Shown: positions 17,691-28,437, numbered from the stretch's first letter. The stretch: 64,000 nt of DNA from Alloprevotella tannerae ATCC 51259 (GCF_000159995.1 NZ_GG700643.1:277291-341290), one strand, 5' to 3'. A program made the numbers and translations. Notes: generated from the sequence alone by a model not told the origin.

Positions 17691-20600
17691 ATGCGTAAGT
17701 TCTTGATCATTGTTTTCTGCTTAAACGCACTCTTAAGTGCGGCGCAGCATTTCATAGACTTGCCGGCAGCGAAATATCCTTTGTCGGCAGCGCTTGCCCC
17801 TCATTATACGACGCAAATATCTGTGACGGATTCGGTGGGTATAGCAATTACTTTTCCTGAATATCAACCCGTAACGCCTAAAGAGCAGCAAGTGTTGAAA
17901 AAATACTTCAAGCAGTTGGGCGATACGCCGGAAGTAAAGACCTCGTTTGGCAAAAGTAGGAAAGAGGGTTTGCTGGATATTTCTATTTTTCCCTTTATTA
18001 AGCGCGACAAACGCTATTACCGGTTGGTAAGTTTCAAGTTGGAGTTAGATAGTATAGCTTTGCGCACAAGTCAAGATAAGCGCCTCTTCAACAAACAGCT
18101 GAATGCCGCATCTGGTGCTGCGAATCGGTATGCACCTCATTCGGTTTTGGCAACAGGAAAATGGGTAAAAATACACGTGGGTGGCGAAGGTATTTATGAA
18201 CTTTCAGCTACAAAGTTGAAGGAAATGGGATTTGCCGATATCAATCGTGTGAAGGTGTTTGGTTATGGTGGGCGAGTCTTGCCGGCTGTCTTTGACTTCT
18301 CTTCTGCCGATCGCCTCATGGACGATTTGGAAGAAGTGCCGCTTTACCGGCGCAATGGTAGTGTGCTCTTTTATGCTGAAGGGACGGTGCGTAAAATGTG
18401 GAGCCCCACGAGGCTGAAATGGACGCACAAGAATAATACTTACGCCCGTTATGCTTACTACTTTGTGACTGAAGGTGAGCAACCCCTTGCTCTGAATCGT
18501 ATTGCAGCGACGCAGACTCCGGATACAACGCTGGATGCGACGATTAGTCAGGTCGTTTTGGACGATGATGCGTTTTGCTGGTATGAGGGCGGCACGGAAA
18601 TGTATGATAGTTATGATTTTGCCAACGGAGCAACGCACGCTTATAAGCTCAACACGCCTTTTTATAATGGAAAACGCAACGCTGAGGTCGAAATAGCCTT
18701 TGGTGCAGCGGCGCAAAAGAAAGCGCTACAAGTTAATGTGCAACTTAATAATAGCGACTTGGGAACGTTTTCGATAAGCCGTTACTATGGAGAGACAGAA
18801 AGTGCACGCGAGACGCGCTCAAAATATAGCGTGGCAAATCTGAAAGAAGAAAATACGTTCAACTTTTCGGTAGGTGGTAATAGTAGTGCGCGATTGAATT
18901 ATATCTCGATCAGCTATGCGCGCCGCTTAGACGCAACGGATCAGGCCTATGCCTTTCTGCCTGCAACCATAATGCAAGAGCCCGTTCGGCTACACATCGC
19001 TAACGCTACGCAAACTACGCAGGTGTGGCAAATAGGACGGGCAAAAGAACCGCTTGCGCAAGTGGCGGGAACGCTAAAAGGCAATACGTTGGAAGTGGAT
19101 ATTGACGATTCGAATCGTCGCTACATTATAGTTGATGTAGCTAAAGCTTATCCGGCTCCGAGCGTAGATGGACAGATTGAAAACCAAGATCTACACGCTG
19201 ATGGGGCTGTCGATATGGTCATTATTATTCCTCAAAGCGGCAAACTGCTTGCGCAAGCCGAGCGCTTGGCTGAGGCGCATAAGAAGCAGGGGCTTCGCGT
19301 GAAGGTGGTGCGGGCAGATCAGTTGTACAATGAGTATTCTTCGGGTACGCCGGATGTGGCTGCGTATCGCCGTTATATGAAGATGTTGTACGATCGTGCA
19401 CAATCGAATGCGGATATGCCGCGCTATTTGCTACTCTTTGGCGACTGCTTCTGGGATAACCGGATGCTGACAACAACAAAACTGAATGCGGCAGACTTCT
19501 TGCTGGCTTATGAGGCCGGTCCGGGAGATGGACAAACAGATATTTCTATCGGTACGCTTTATAGTTACGTTACTGATGATTACTTTGGAATGCTGGATGA
19601 TGGAGAAGGCAACTCGATGGCGCAAACTGACAAACTCGATTTGGGTATTGGGCGATTTATGTGCTACGATGCGGAAACGGCAAAGATGCTTGTGGATAAA
19701 ACGATCGACTATCTCGAGAATAAAAAGGTGGGTAATTGGAAGAACAAGATCGTAATGATTGCTGATAACGGCAAAAAAGGAGAGAATAATCTTCATATGA
19801 ATGATTGCGAAAATGTAATTCGAACGATTAATGCTGTAAGTGGTGATCGATTTAATCTGAAAAAGGTTTATCCGGATGCATATACTTATATGACTTCCGC
19901 TACTGGTAATTCTTTTCCGCAGGTAACGAAGATGCTGCGTGAAGAAATGAATCGTGGCGCGCTCATATTCAATTATACGGGCCATGGTAGTCCGATTGAG
20001 TTGTCGCAGGCTCATCTCTTGGCCACTAAAGATTACGAGTTGCCGACGCAAGGTAACCTTCCACTCTGGATATTTGCGTCTTGTGAAGTAACGCCGTTTG
20101 ACCAACAGACGAATGATATTGGCCGAGCTGCTTTGTATAATAAGAATGGTGGTGCAATGGCCGTCATCTGTGCTTCGCGTTCTGTCTTTGCCAACTACAA
20201 TCGCTCATTAAATGTTGTGCTTAACAAGAACTTGTTGTCGATGAATCAAGATGGCGCCTATAATACGATGGGCGAAGCGATGCGATTAACTAAAATTGGT
20301 CTGCTTGATGGCTCATATAATAAAGAAACAGACCGCTCAATGAACAAGTTAAAGTATACATTGTTGGGCGATCCTGCATTGCCATTGATGGCTCCTCGGC
20401 AAGAGATCGTGTTAGATAGTATCAACGGCGCGCCAATCAACTCCTCGTCTAAAATACAGCTGAAGGCGGGAGAAAAAGTGCGCTTTTCGGGTCACGTAAT
20501 CAAGAACAACGCCGTAGATACAGGTTTCTCCGGTGTCGTAACCGGCTCGCTGCACGATAGAAAAGAGACCATTACGTGCAAAAATAACGGAGGCAATGCT

Positions 20601-21467
20601 TCAGAGGCAATGGTTTATACGGATTGGCCAAACAGCCTGTACGAGGGTAGCGATTCTGTTAAGCAAGGTTGCTTCACGCTAAACATAACAATACCCCATG
20701 AAATCAGCTATTCAAATCAAAATGGTCGCTTATCGCTTTATGCCGTTGACAATACGCGGCAGGAAGAAGCGCATGGCTTTAATGAAAACTTCTTTATGAA
20801 TGGTTCTGCTACAACAACAGAGACAGATTCTATCGGGCCGAAGATTTTTATATACCTAAATACGCCGGATTTTCCGAATGGTGGTTACGTAAAGTCAGAC
20901 GCACTACTCATCGCGACTTTAAGTGACAGCGCGGGCATCAATACAGTAAAGAATAGTGTAGGACATGCGCTAGAGTTAGTCTTGGATAACCAGCAAGGAA
21001 TACCGATCTTGCTCAACGACTATTTTAGTTATGATTTCGGAAGTTCTACATCCGGCACAGTTACTTATCCGCTTGAAGGTCTTACTAACGGAAAGCATCG
21101 TTTGAGTCTGAGAGCTTGGGATATTAATGACAATTCTACGACAGCCTATCTCGATTTTATCGTATCAGAGCAGGCAGGTAAAGAAATGGACGTAAATGCT
21201 ACGCAAAATCCGGCAAAGAATAATACCTTATTCATTACAACGATTGCCTCCGACCAAGCGGAGCAGCCCGTTACGACGGAGGTGTATGACGTTTCCGGCC
21301 GACTAGTTTGGTCTGCTTCGGCAAAGGTTAGTGGCACTTACGCTACAATCAATTGGGATTTGACCAATAGTAGAGGTGCGAAAGTCAATGCCGGTATTTA
21401 TATCTATCGTTCTTTAGTTAACGGGAAGCATACGAAAGCGAAAAAAATGATAGTTCTAAAGCAATAA
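17691..21467 (+). CDS. porU: PorU, type IX secretion C-terminal signal peptidase (gingipain-like, family C25)
   Basis: PorU sits on the outer surface and removes the C-terminal signal of type IX cargo, then joins it to anionic LPS. The 1258-residue protein has a signal peptide (1 to ~18), a long N-terminal region and a C25 caspase-like domain (~500-870). Its catalytic dyad is His765 in NYTGHGSP and Cys798 in IFASCEVTPFD. The last ~90 residues form a Por-secretion-tail-like Ig domain (YDVSGRLVW, GIYIYR). It is directly followed by porV and ispF, the same order as in Porphyromonas gingivalis. Confidence 0.93.
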   Translation: MRKFLIIVFCLNALLSAAQHFIDLPAAKYPLSAALAPHYTTQISVTDSVGIAITFPEYQPVTPKEQQVLKKYFKQLGDTPEVKTSFGKSRKEGLLDISIFPFIKRDKRYYRLVSFKLELDSIALRTSQDKRLFNKQLNAASGAANRYAPHSVLATGKWVKIHVGGEGIYELSATKLKEMGFADINRVKVFGYGGRVLPAVFDFSSADRLMDDLEEVPLYRRNGSVLFYAEGTVRKMWSPTRLKWTHKNNTYARYAYYFVTEGEQPLALNRIAATQTPDTTLDATISQVVLDDDAFCWYEGGTEMYDSYDFANGATHAYKLNTPFYNGKRNAEVEIAFGAAAQKKALQVNVQLNNSDLGTFSISRYYGETESARETRSKYSVANLKEENTFNFSVGGNSSARLNYISISYARRLDATDQAYAFLPATIMQEPVRLHIANATQTTQVWQIGRAKEPLAQVAGTLKGNTLEVDIDDSNRRYIIVDVAKAYPAPSVDGQIENQDLHADGAVDMVIIIPQSGKLLAQAERLAEAHKKQGLRVKVVRADQLYNEYSSGTPDVAAYRRYMKMLYDRAQSNADMPRYLLLFGDCFWDNRMLTTTKLNAADFLLAYEAGPGDGQTDISIGTLYSYVTDDYFGMLDDGEGNSMAQTDKLDLGIGRFMCYDAETAKMLVDKTIDYLENKKVGNWKNKIVMIADNGKKGENNLHMNDCENVIRTINAVSGDRFNLKKVYPDAYTYMTSATGNSFPQVTKMLREEMNRGALIFNYTGHGSPIELSQAHLLATKDYELPTQGNLPLWIFASCEVTPFDQQTNDIGRAALYNKNGGAMAVICASRSVFANYNRSLNVVLNKNLLSMNQDGAYNTMGEAMRLTKIGLLDGSYNKETDRSMNKLKYTLLGDPALPLMAPRQEIVLDSINGAPINSSSKIQLKAGEKVRFSGHVIKNNAVDTGFSGVVTGSLHDRKETITCKNNGGNASEAMVYTDWPNSLYEGSDSVKQGCFTLNITIPHEISYSNQNGRLSLYAVDNTRQEEAHGFNENFFMNGSATTTETDSIGPKIFIYLNTPDFPNGGYVKSDALLIATLSDSAGINTVKNSVGHALELVLDNQQGIPILLNDYFSYDFGSSTSGTVTYPLEGLTNGKHRLSLRAWDINDNSTTAYLDFIVSEQAGKEMDVNATQNPAKNNTLFITTIASDQAEQPVTTEVYDVSGRLVWSASAKVSGTYATINWDLTNSRGAKVNAGIYIYRSLVNGKHTKAKKMIVLKQ

Positions 21468-21532
21468 AATCGCAAAAGCCAAGTTTAAATGACTGTACAT
21501 AGCAGCGCGATCAGCGCTAACGAAAGAAAAAT

Positions 21533-22693
21533 ATGAAACGCATCATTCTCTTCACAATAGCCTTTATTGCCTTTGCCGGCATTTCACGTGCCGATGATAA
21601 AGATGAATTTAAGAAGAAGTTTAATCCGATTATGACGGCTGTTACTTCTCAAAGCATTTCTCCGGATGCACGTGCCGGAGGTATGGGAGACGTTGGCGCG
21701 GCTACAGATCCCGACGTCTTTTCTCAAGCTTGGAACCCCGCAAAGTATCCCTTTACCATTAGTCGGGCAGGTATATCTCTGAATTACACACCTTGGTTAC
21801 GTAAGATTACTTCGGGCATTGCGCTTTTAGATGCAGCCGGCTATCTGCGCATCGGAGATTATCAGGCAGTCAGTGGCTCTGTGCGCTACTTTACGCTGGG
21901 CGATGTGATGACAGACGATAAAAACATGACGGTTCGGCCTTATGAATTTGGCGTCGACGTGGCCTATTCTCGTATGCTGAGTGAAAAACTTTCAGCCGCC
22001 ATTGCTTTGCGATACATTTACTCTGACATAAGCGGCCATTATGATGACCAAATGAAAGCCGGCTCAGCCTTTGCTGCCGACTTAGCTCTTTATTGGAACA
22101 ACTATGTAATGTTAGGTAGCCGCGAAAGTCAGTTGGCTTTTGGCCTAAATATTAGCAATGTAGGTAGTAAGATCAACTATGGAGGAGATTACTCCTACTT
22201 TATCCCGACCAACTTGCGCTTAGGTGCGAGCCTGATGATTCCTGTAAACGAATTCAACCGCGTTTCTTTCAGCGCAGATGTCAACAAACTCCTCGTACCC
22301 TCTCTTCCGTTGAGGAATGATGGGGAAACAAATGAAGATTATAACGAACGCGTGCGTCGCGAATATTACGATATGAGCTCCATCAAGGGTATGTTCAAGA
22401 GTTTCGGAGATTCTCCCAACGGCTTTAAGGGTGAATTAGAAGAAATTCAATGGGGTTTGGGTATGGAATATACTTACAACGATCAATTCTCTTTGCGTGC
22501 AGGTTATCACCACGAAAGCGACAGTCAAGGAGGTCGTAAATTTTTCACCCTGGGTGCCGGATTTAGAATGAACGTCCTCTCAATTGATGCAGGATATGTC
22601 GTTGCTACCAATGCTACAAACCCTTTAGATCAAACGCTTCGCGTGTCTTTATCATTTGATATGGACGGCATAAAATCTCTTTTTAGTAGATAA
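21533..22693 (+). CDS. porV: PorV (LptO), type IX secretion outer-membrane shuttle protein
   Basis: PorV is a FadL-like 14-strand barrel that carries cargo from the translocon SprA to PorU and the attachment complex. 386 residues with a signal peptide (1 to ~20). The segment ISPDARAGGMGDVGAATDPD and the following NPAKYPF are characteristic of PorV, as is the C-terminal alternation SIDAGYVV...RVSLSFDMDG. It lies 65 bp after porU and 3 bp before ispF, so the three are probably one operon. Confidence 0.93.
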   Translation: MKRIILFTIAFIAFAGISRADDKDEFKKKFNPIMTAVTSQSISPDARAGGMGDVGAATDPDVFSQAWNPAKYPFTISRAGISLNYTPWLRKITSGIALLDAAGYLRIGDYQAVSGSVRYFTLGDVMTDDKNMTVRPYEFGVDVAYSRMLSEKLSAAIALRYIYSDISGHYDDQMKAGSAFAADLALYWNNYVMLGSRESQLAFGLNISNVGSKINYGGDYSYFIPTNLRLGASLMIPVNEFNRVSFSADVNKLLVPSLPLRNDGETNEDYNERVRREYYDMSSIKGMFKSFGDSPNGFKGELEEIQWGLGMEYTYNDQFSLRAGYHHESDSQGGRKFFTLGAGFRMNVLSIDAGYVVATNATNPLDQTLRVSLSFDMDGIKSLFSR

Positions 22694-22696
22694 AAA

Positions 22697-23182
22697 ATGA
22701 AGATAAGGGTAGGTTTTGGCTTCGATGTCCATCGCTTAGTACAGGGGCGTGACCTTTGGCTTGGCGGCATTAAGATACCTTATGATGCCGGTTTATTAGG
22801 CCACAGCGATGCTGACGTTTTGCTCCACGCTGTTTGCGACGCTCTCTTGGGAGCTGCTAATATGCGCGATATTGGTTACCACTTTCCGGATACGGGAGCT
22901 GCTTATAAGGATATTGATAGCAAGATTTTATTGCAGAAAACTATGCAATTGCTTGCCGATAATGCGTGGAGCGTAGGCAATGTCGATGCTACCATCTGCG
23001 CTGAGCAACCAAAACTCAATCCTCACATAGAAAAAATGAAGGCGGTCATAGCTCCGCTTTTAAGCATATCTGAAGAAGATATCTCCATCAAGGCTACTAC
23101 AACTGAGAAGTTGGGCTTTACAGGGCGGCAAGAAGGTATCTCTGCTTATGCTGTCGTACTGATTGAAAAGAAGGGCGCATAG
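22697..23182 (+). CDS. ispF: 2-C-methyl-D-erythritol 2,4-cyclodiphosphate synthase
   Basis: Forms MEcPP in the non-mevalonate isoprenoid pathway. The 161-residue length is normal. Zinc ligands Asp10 and His12 (GFDVH) and His44 (LLHAVCDALLGA) are present, as is GHSDADV. The start is 3 bp after the porV stop, implying translational coupling with a type IX gene of unrelated function. A terminator lies about 90 bp downstream. Confidence 0.96.
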   Translation: MKIRVGFGFDVHRLVQGRDLWLGGIKIPYDAGLLGHSDADVLLHAVCDALLGAANMRDIGYHFPDTGAAYKDIDSKILLQKTMQLLADNAWSVGNVDATICAEQPKLNPHIEKMKAVIAPLLSISEEDISIKATTTEKLGFTGRQEGISAYAVVLIEKKGA

Positions 23183-23271
23183 TTGAATCTTATTCTCGTA
23201 ATGTTGGTTTGATATAAACGCAATTTGTTTTGAAGGCTATTAAAACAGGTCTTACTAACGTGATATAGAAT

Positions 23272-23312
23272 GGGCTGAAAATCGGATATGGTTTTTCAGC
23301 CCTTTGCTTTTT
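23272..23312 (+). terminator. Terminator of the porU-porV-ispF unit
   Basis: GGGCTGAAAA pairs with TTTTTCAGCCC across a 10-nt loop and is followed by TTTGCTTTTTC. Confidence 0.8.
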
Positions 23313-23465
23313 CTTGGGTGAGTAGTACTTCCGGACAACAATACAATCGTTTGACAAAGTGAAGTTCCAGATCGTTTATAGCACCTTCTCTGAACTCAAG
23401 TATTTTTCGCTTATTATCAGGTAGATGCCTTTTGTCCTCATCTCTCGAAGTCTTAGTTTCGTATG

Positions 23466-23545
23466 GTTTGCTCCCGCCAAACTATCGTTTGGTGCCGGCA
23501 AACCATAATTTGATACCAGCAAATGATAGTTTGGTGGGAGCAAAC
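23466..23545. repeat. Family A intergenic array, locus A2 (80 bp)
   Basis: Right arms CAAAC start at 23478, 23499, 23520 (CAAAT) and 23541: a 21-bp period. Cores are CTCCCGC, GTGCCGG, ATACCAG and GTGGGAG; one left arm reads ATTTG. The array lies in the 985-bp convergent gap between ispF and a lipoprotein gene, outside both terminators. I see no gene in the remaining ~500 bp (23546-24051). Confidence 0.9.
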
Positions 23546-24051
23546 GAAAAACTCATCAGTTAGAGGTAGAGTTTAATAATGTGATACTATGACAAAATTA
23601 GGCGTAGGGCAACTATATCTCTTACGTCAGTCGGAGAATATAGAAAGAACGAGCATATAGAATGGTACTTGCCAAATGACTTTATAGATCTTATGCGTGA
23701 GTTTTGTGTCGTTTTGTGTAAATAATCGGCAAGCAGTTTTTTGTAGAGGATACAATTGAGATTTATATAAAAGTAAGTTTTTGTTCAGTAAGACTAGCTT
23801 GTTATAAAGGCTAAGAATCTTATTCTATAATGAATGGTAACTCTTTATATATGTGCGTTTTGAAATGTGAACTCAAAGTCAATTTTATATAGGATTTTGC
23901 TTCGTTTAATGCTTTTCAATCTTGGTCAATACACGTTTGCATAGCAGAGAGTAGGAGAGAAGCCTCAGCCATAACTGAACAGTTGTACAAGGCCAAATCT
24001 TGATGTTAATAGTTGGGAAGGTGATTATAAATTAGCCCAACCACTACAATT

Positions 24052-24097
24052 TGAAACAAAAAACACTTATGTCGCGAACTTGTCTGCGGCATAAGTG
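24052..24097 (-). terminator. Terminator of the zapA-rny-wzi-lipoprotein operon
   Basis: A 12-bp stem (CACTTATG-T-CGC with GCG-G-CATAAGTG, one wobble) is followed on the minus strand by TTTTTTGTTT. Confidence 0.75.
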
Positions 24098-24167
24098 GGA
24101 GTAGGATTGTTATAGTAAGCGCTTACCTTGAAGCGCTATTGTAGCTTTCTGCTATCTATGCTCCATT

Positions 24168-24620
24168 TTAGAATTTTCTAAAAGATAGTTTTGCATAATC
24201 TGATTGCAATAACATCGTTTTGCGGTCCAAATGTAGTACTGCAAAGTTGGCTTTTATGCCATTGATCCCTGTCTTTTGAAAGCAAGTCGTCAAAGGGTCG
24301 TCTATCTTTTGATCAGCTTCGCGATAGTGGCGATAGAAGTCGGATAGTTTTAAAGAATCTCCCGTAAAATTGAATCGACACAACGACTCTTCTGTCAATG
24401 ATTCGTGGAGTTTGCCGGTCATACTATGTATGCTGATCAACTTATATTGTATATCCCAGAAGATTAGTTGCTCTTTCGTTTTTACTGTTCTGTTGCTGCC
24501 ATCTAAATAGCTTACTTCCATTAATTGCCAGCGGCCATCCAACTTTCCATTGTCGGATGTCTCAATAGAACAACTGGTCAAGAGCAGAAGAAATATAGTG
24601 ATCAGAGAAAAGTTTCTCAT
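24168..24620 (-). CDS. Lipocalin-like lipoprotein
   Basis: 150 residues. Signal with lipobox LLTSC gives Cys17 as the lipidated residue. The mature start LDGRWQLMEVSYLDG and repeated short strands resemble the lipocalin-like domains widespread in Bacteroidales lipoproteins. No ligand can be read from sequence. It lies 39 bp after the Wzi-type gene and just before a terminator, so it is probably the last gene of that operon. Confidence 0.65.
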   Translation of the reverse strand: MRNFSLITIFLLLLTSCSIETSDNGKLDGRWQLMEVSYLDGSNRTVKTKEQLIFWDIQYKLISIHSMTGKLHESLTEESLCRFNFTGDSLKLSDFYRHYREADQKIDDPLTTCFQKTGINGIKANFAVLHLDRKTMLLQSDYAKLSFRKF

Positions 24621-24659
24621 CTTTCTTATCGTATCATTAAGTTTTTAAAAAACGTTTGC

Positions 24660-26156
24660 TTAGAACAGTCCCCGCTTGCTAAGACCTATTTGCAGACCAA
24701 CATTATTATCTAACAAATTACCTCGATCTATGCCGAACGAAGATGTGATCTGCCAATCTTTAGGTAAGCTATAGCTAACTTCGCATAGGATTGACGTGTT
24801 GTATTTTTTATCCTTGAAGGGCACAAAGTATGAACCCCAGTTTTCGGAATAAGTCAGAAGGAAACGATAGTGCAAGCGGTCAGTTGGGTTTCCACGAAAA
24901 CCTATATGGTGCGCAAACAAACGATTGTTGCGAATTTGAAGTACGCGATCCTTATTGTAAATTGGAGAGGTGATTAAGGGGTTACCAATTACTTGCCCCC
25001 AATGCGCCCACGCTAAATAAAGATTGTGACTGTAGTAGCCGTCTTTTCCGCCAACCTCATCAGGAATTTGAGTGGTGTGGTCGTGATAGAGGGGGCCGCT
25101 TTGGTATTTCGTGTATAGATATTCATAGACTATGTCGGAGACAAATCTGTTTTTCGGCAATGTAACTTCAACTCCCCACAGCCCATCTTTGAGCTTGTAG
25201 CCGGTAAAATGCCTACTTTGCTTCGTGTTGTCTGCATTCCATCCTCCGCTTCCTAACATAAATAGGCCTGAATGGTCTTCAAAAAAATGGTCATAATAGG
25301 CTCTGACTTTCCACGTGGGAAACTTATAGGAAATATCTGCGATCCAACTACCCAACATATTGCCGGAGTTGTTCGCATATACGCCGTCTGTTGGGTCATT
25401 TCCGCCAGAGAAGAATGCATTCCAAAAAGCTTTTAGGCCGTGATCTAACTCAACTTTTGGATGAGTTGCGTCTAAGTTGTAGATAGTTCCACCAAACTGC
25501 GTTGCCATTTCTAACCCTAAGGTTCCGCTTAAAGGAAATCTTTCTTCGTTTCCAAAGTGTAGATAGCCGGATTTGCTATGATAGAGCGCTTTACGTACAT
25601 ATCTGCTTCCTGTAGGTTGGTAGTTCTCTTGCCATTTTCCATCCGTGAACCAGCCATAAGCAACGTGGCCTTTCAAACCAAGCCACGGCGTTACCTGCCA
25701 ATAGTCCGGAAGTTCGACGCGAACTTGAGGTACGGGACGACTATTAATGCCTAAGGTCATTGAACCGCTACTCAGTTCGTCGTTTTTCAATTCTAAGGGG
25801 CGCTCTTTGCTACCTATCGCGAAGCGAACCTTTTTGTATTGGGCCTCACCATAGAGTTGCTGAATAATAAGCCCGCTTGTGTGGTCTATTGCGCCAGCAA
25901 TATCTGCCCCATAATCTAAATGCCACTTTCCAAATTCATCTTGGCGAGTAATTTTAGCCCTAATATAGGCGCTCTGGGCGCGTACAGACGAAAGGCCATA
26001 CTTGTTGGCGTTTAGCCAAAATGGATTACGGTTGCTTGCAAACGAAACTTGCGTGGAGGCCTCATAGACCCAAGGACTCTGCTCCGATTGGGCGGCAACC
26101 GCAACACAATAGAAAAAGGATACGAATAGGATTCCTAAACCTTGCTTACTTAGCAT
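24660..26156 (-). CDS. Capsule assembly Wzi family outer-membrane protein
   Basis: 498 residues with a signal peptide (1 to ~22) and many amphipathic strands. The segments [36 protein letters not shown] and [22 protein letters not shown] are the conserved features of Bacteroidales Wzi-family proteins. The founding member, E. coli Wzi, is an outer-membrane barrel lectin that anchors group 1 capsule; capsule attachment here is only inferred. The start overlaps the last 11 bp of rny, so its translation is probably coupled. No other capsule gene is in the window. Confidence 0.8.
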   Translation of the reverse strand: MLSKQGLGILFVSFFYCVAVAAQSEQSPWVYEASTQVSFASNRNPFWLNANKYGLSSVRAQSAYIRAKITRQDEFGKWHLDYGADIAGAIDHTSGLIIQQLYGEAQYKKVRFAIGSKERPLELKNDELSSGSMTLGINSRPVPQVRVELPDYWQVTPWLGLKGHVAYGWFTDGKWQENYQPTGSRYVRKALYHSKSGYLHFGNEERFPLSGTLGLEMATQFGGTIYNLDATHPKVELDHGLKAFWNAFFSGGNDPTDGVYANNSGNMLGSWIADISYKFPTWKVRAYYDHFFEDHSGLFMLGSGGWNADNTKQSRHFTGYKLKDGLWGVEVTLPKNRFVSDIVYEYLYTKYQSGPLYHDHTTQIPDEVGGKDGYYSHNLYLAWAHWGQVIGNPLITSPIYNKDRVLQIRNNRLFAHHIGFRGNPTDRLHYRFLLTYSENWGSYFVPFKDKKYNTSILCEVSYSLPKDWQITSSFGIDRGNLLDNNVGLQIGLSKRGLF

Positions 26157-27684
26157 AATTGATTGAGCGTGTTTCTCGAATGACCGTAATTTTAACTTGA
26201 CCCGGATAAGTCATTTCATCTTGGATCTTTTTCGCGATTTCGAAAGATAATTGCTCTGTCTGCTTATCGTCAATCTTATCTGCGCCAACTATGACACGTA
26301 GTTCGCGACCGGCTTGTATAGCATAGGTCTTCGTAACACCGGGATAGCTCATCGCAATGTTTTCCAAATCATTCAAACGCTTAATGTAAGCTTCTATAAT
26401 CTCGCGGCGAGCGCCCGGACGAGCGCCACTAATCGCGTCACACACTTGTACAATCGGCGCAATCAAAGAAGACATTTCTACTTCGTCGTGGTGAGCGGCG
26501 ATAGCATTAACAACTTCTGGCTTTTCCTTAAACTTCTCAGCCAATTTAGCACCGTATAATGCGTGTGGAAGTTCGCTTTCTTCATCAGGCACTTTACCTA
26601 TATCGTGTAGTAAACCTGCTCGCTTCGCCTTTTTCGGATTTAAGCCTAACTCAGAAGCCATAACGGCACACAAGTTTGCCGTTTCGCGAGCATGTTGTAG
26701 TAAGTTTTGTCCATAAGAAGAGCGATATTTCATTTTACCAACAATGCGAATAAGTTCTGGATGCAGGCCGTGGATTCCTAAGTCAATTGCTGTGCGCTTT
26801 CCAGTCTCAATAACTTCTTCCTCAACTTGTTTCTGCACTTTTGCAACAACTTCTTCGATGCGTGCGGGGTGAATACGTCCGTCTGCGATCAATTGGTGCA
26901 AAGCTAAGCGCGCAACTTCTCGGCGCACGGGGTCAAAGGCTGAGATGACAATTGCTTCCGGCGTATCATCAACAACAACTTCTACGCCTGTAGCGGCTTC
27001 CAGAGCGCGAATGTTGCGTCCTTCACGGCCGATAATACGGCCTTTTACCTCATCGTTGTCGATGTGGAAGACCGTTGTACTATTTTCTATGGCCGTTTCT
27101 GTGGCTACGCGCTGAATAGTTTGGATAACGATTCGCTTTGCCTCTTTATTTGCCGTCAGTTTGGCGTCATCCATAATGTCGTTAATATAGGATTGCGCAT
27201 TAGTGCGCGCCTCATCTTTCAACGACTCTACCAATCTCATTTTCGCATCTTCAGCAGAGAGGCCGCTGAGTTCCTCTAATTTTTGCTGTTCTTGGCGTTG
27301 AATTTTCTCTAAGTCTGCTTCGCGATTGGCTAATGCTTTCTGTTGATTCTGCAGGCGTTGGATTTCTTCTTCTAAGTCGCCTTTGCGCTTATTGATTTCC
27401 TCTTGGCGTTGCGTGAGTGTTTGCTCCCGTTGTTTTAGCTTGCTTTCTACTTGTTGTAGCTTTTGATTGCGCTGTTGCGTATCTCTTTCAAGCTCATTCT
27501 TCTTATTTAAGAATTTCTCGCGTACCTCAAGTAGTTTTTTCTCTTTCAGTACTTCTGATTGCTTCTCTGCCGCTTTGATTGTGCGACGATACTTTCCCGT
27601 AAGCATATAGCGGAAGCAGGCATAACCAAGTCCGCTTCCAATCAATAAAGCTAAAACTGTGGATATAATAAGAATAGGTTCCAT
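26146..27684 (-). CDS. rny: Ribonuclease Y
   Basis: Membrane-anchored endoribonuclease that starts mRNA decay. The 512-residue protein has an N-terminal membrane helix (~3-25), a long charged coiled coil (~35-160), a KH domain with [12 protein letters not shown] (215-226) and an HD domain with the metal-binding pair His360-Asp361 (LLHDIGK). The C-terminal region ends in [12 protein letters not shown], as in the family. It is third in the operon after the coiled-coil gene and zapA. Confidence 0.96.
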   Translation of the reverse strand: MEPILIISTVLALLIGSGLGYACFRYMLTGKYRRTIKAAEKQSEVLKEKKLLEVREKFLNKKNELERDTQQRNQKLQQVESKLKQREQTLTQRQEEINKRKGDLEEEIQRLQNQQKALANREADLEKIQRQEQQKLEELSGLSAEDAKMRLVESLKDEARTNAQSYINDIMDDAKLTANKEAKRIVIQTIQRVATETAIENSTTVFHIDNDEVKGRIIGREGRNIRALEAATGVEVVVDDTPEAIVISAFDPVRREVARLALHQLIADGRIHPARIEEVVAKVQKQVEEEVIETGKRTAIDLGIHGLHPELIRIVGKMKYRSSYGQNLLQHARETANLCAVMASELGLNPKKAKRAGLLHDIGKVPDEESELPHALYGAKLAEKFKEKPEVVNAIAAHHDEVEMSSLIAPIVQVCDAISGARPGARREIIEAYIKRLNDLENIAMSYPGVTKTYAIQAGRELRVIVGADKIDDKQTEQLSFEIAKKIQDEMTYPGQVKITVIRETRSINYAK

Positions 27685-27775
27685 ATAGATTTTGTCCTTT
27701 TGATATTTTGTTGTTTCTGATTTGTTATTATTGTTATGTTGAAGAAGAGTGCTGAAAGAAAGACAAAATTTGTTT

Positions 27776-28099
27776 TTAGTCGTCCTCTTTTTTTAGCGTA
27801 TCTTCTATTTCAGATGTCAATGCTTCCATGCTGGCTACGAAGGGCGCCGTGTTTTGTACTTGTTCAAGTTGTAGCGCTTGCACCGCAAAATCCAGAATGG
27901 AGATAGACATATATTTTTCGATTGTTTGATTAGGATAGGTTTGTGCATATCTGCCCAACTTATCATTAATCAGCTTTGCCGCTTTTCGGTAGATTTCTTC
28001 CTGACTCCTTTGGACTGAGATAGTGTGCATTTGACTCCCAATTCTGAGCTGGATAACTAATTTATTGCTGTCTGCCATATGTGTTTGCGAATTATCCAT
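27776..28099 (-). CDS. zapA: Cell division protein ZapA
   Basis: A 107-residue ZapA: beta strands [16 protein letters not shown] followed by an amphipathic helical half ([18 protein letters not shown], then a coiled coil). ZapA bundles FtsZ filaments at midcell. The first ATG overlaps the upstream gene by 8 bp. An alternative start at Met8 (28078) would give [11 protein letters not shown] and leave a 13-bp gap; I cannot decide between them. rny follows 91 bp later. Confidence 0.88.
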   Translation of the reverse strand: MDNSQTHMADSNKLVIQLRIGSQMHTISVQRSQEEIYRKAAKLINDKLGRYAQTYPNQTIEKYMSISILDFAVQALQLEQVQNTAPFVASMEALTSEIEDTLKKEDD

Positions 28100-28385
28100 T
28101 TAGCAGTGCGATGCATTTGTCTATTCTTCTAATGAGCGAAGCCATTTTTGTCTTTGCTCCTTGAAGATCTGAGTTGCTTATTTCAATCATTTTAGCCAGT
28201 TTTAGGTTGTTATAGTCATCCTGAAGCTGCCTAATTTCCTCTTTTGCAGCTGCTATTTCTTTTTCACCTTCAGTTAGGGCCAACTGTAGTTCTGCATTTT
28301 TCTCCGTGAGCGCCTTGTATTGCAAGATGAGCTGTCTTACTCTCGTCTCAAACACTCTAAGTTTTTCTTCCTCTTCTTTTGTCAT
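28092..28385 (-). CDS. Small coiled-coil protein upstream of zapA
   Basis: 97 residues, almost entirely alpha-helical with heptad-like hydrophobic spacing ([38 protein letters not shown]). It resembles in size and character the coiled-coil proteins that precede zapA in many Bacteroidota, and functionally it could be a ZapB-like partner, which is inference. It is the first gene of the operon, with a promoter directly upstream. Confidence 0.78.
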   Translation of the reverse strand: MTKEEEEKLRVFETRVRQLILQYKALTEKNAELQLALTEGEKEIAAAKEEIRQLQDDYNNLKLAKMIEISNSDLQGAKTKMASLIRRIDKCIALLNG

Positions 28386-28406
28386 TACTCACCAACTTGT
28401 ATAGCG

Positions 28407-28437
28407 CGAAGATACGTAAATATTTTATTGTATGCAA
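28407..28437 (-). promoter_or_regulatory. Promoter of the coiled-coil-zapA-rny operon
   Basis: On the minus strand TTGC (28434-28437), 19 bp, then TATCTTCG (28407-28414). The leader is about 15-20 nt. Confidence 0.7.

Noticed and set aside
24660-26156. A capsule biosynthesis locus around the Wzi-type gene
   Set aside because: Neighbours are RNase Y, zapA and a lipoprotein. No glycosyltransferase, Wza or Wzc gene is present, so this is a lone family member.
27685-27775. 6S RNA between zapA and rny, as next to zapA in Gammaproteobacteria
   Set aside because: The gap is only 91 bp, too short for 6S RNA, and shows no long imperfect hairpin.
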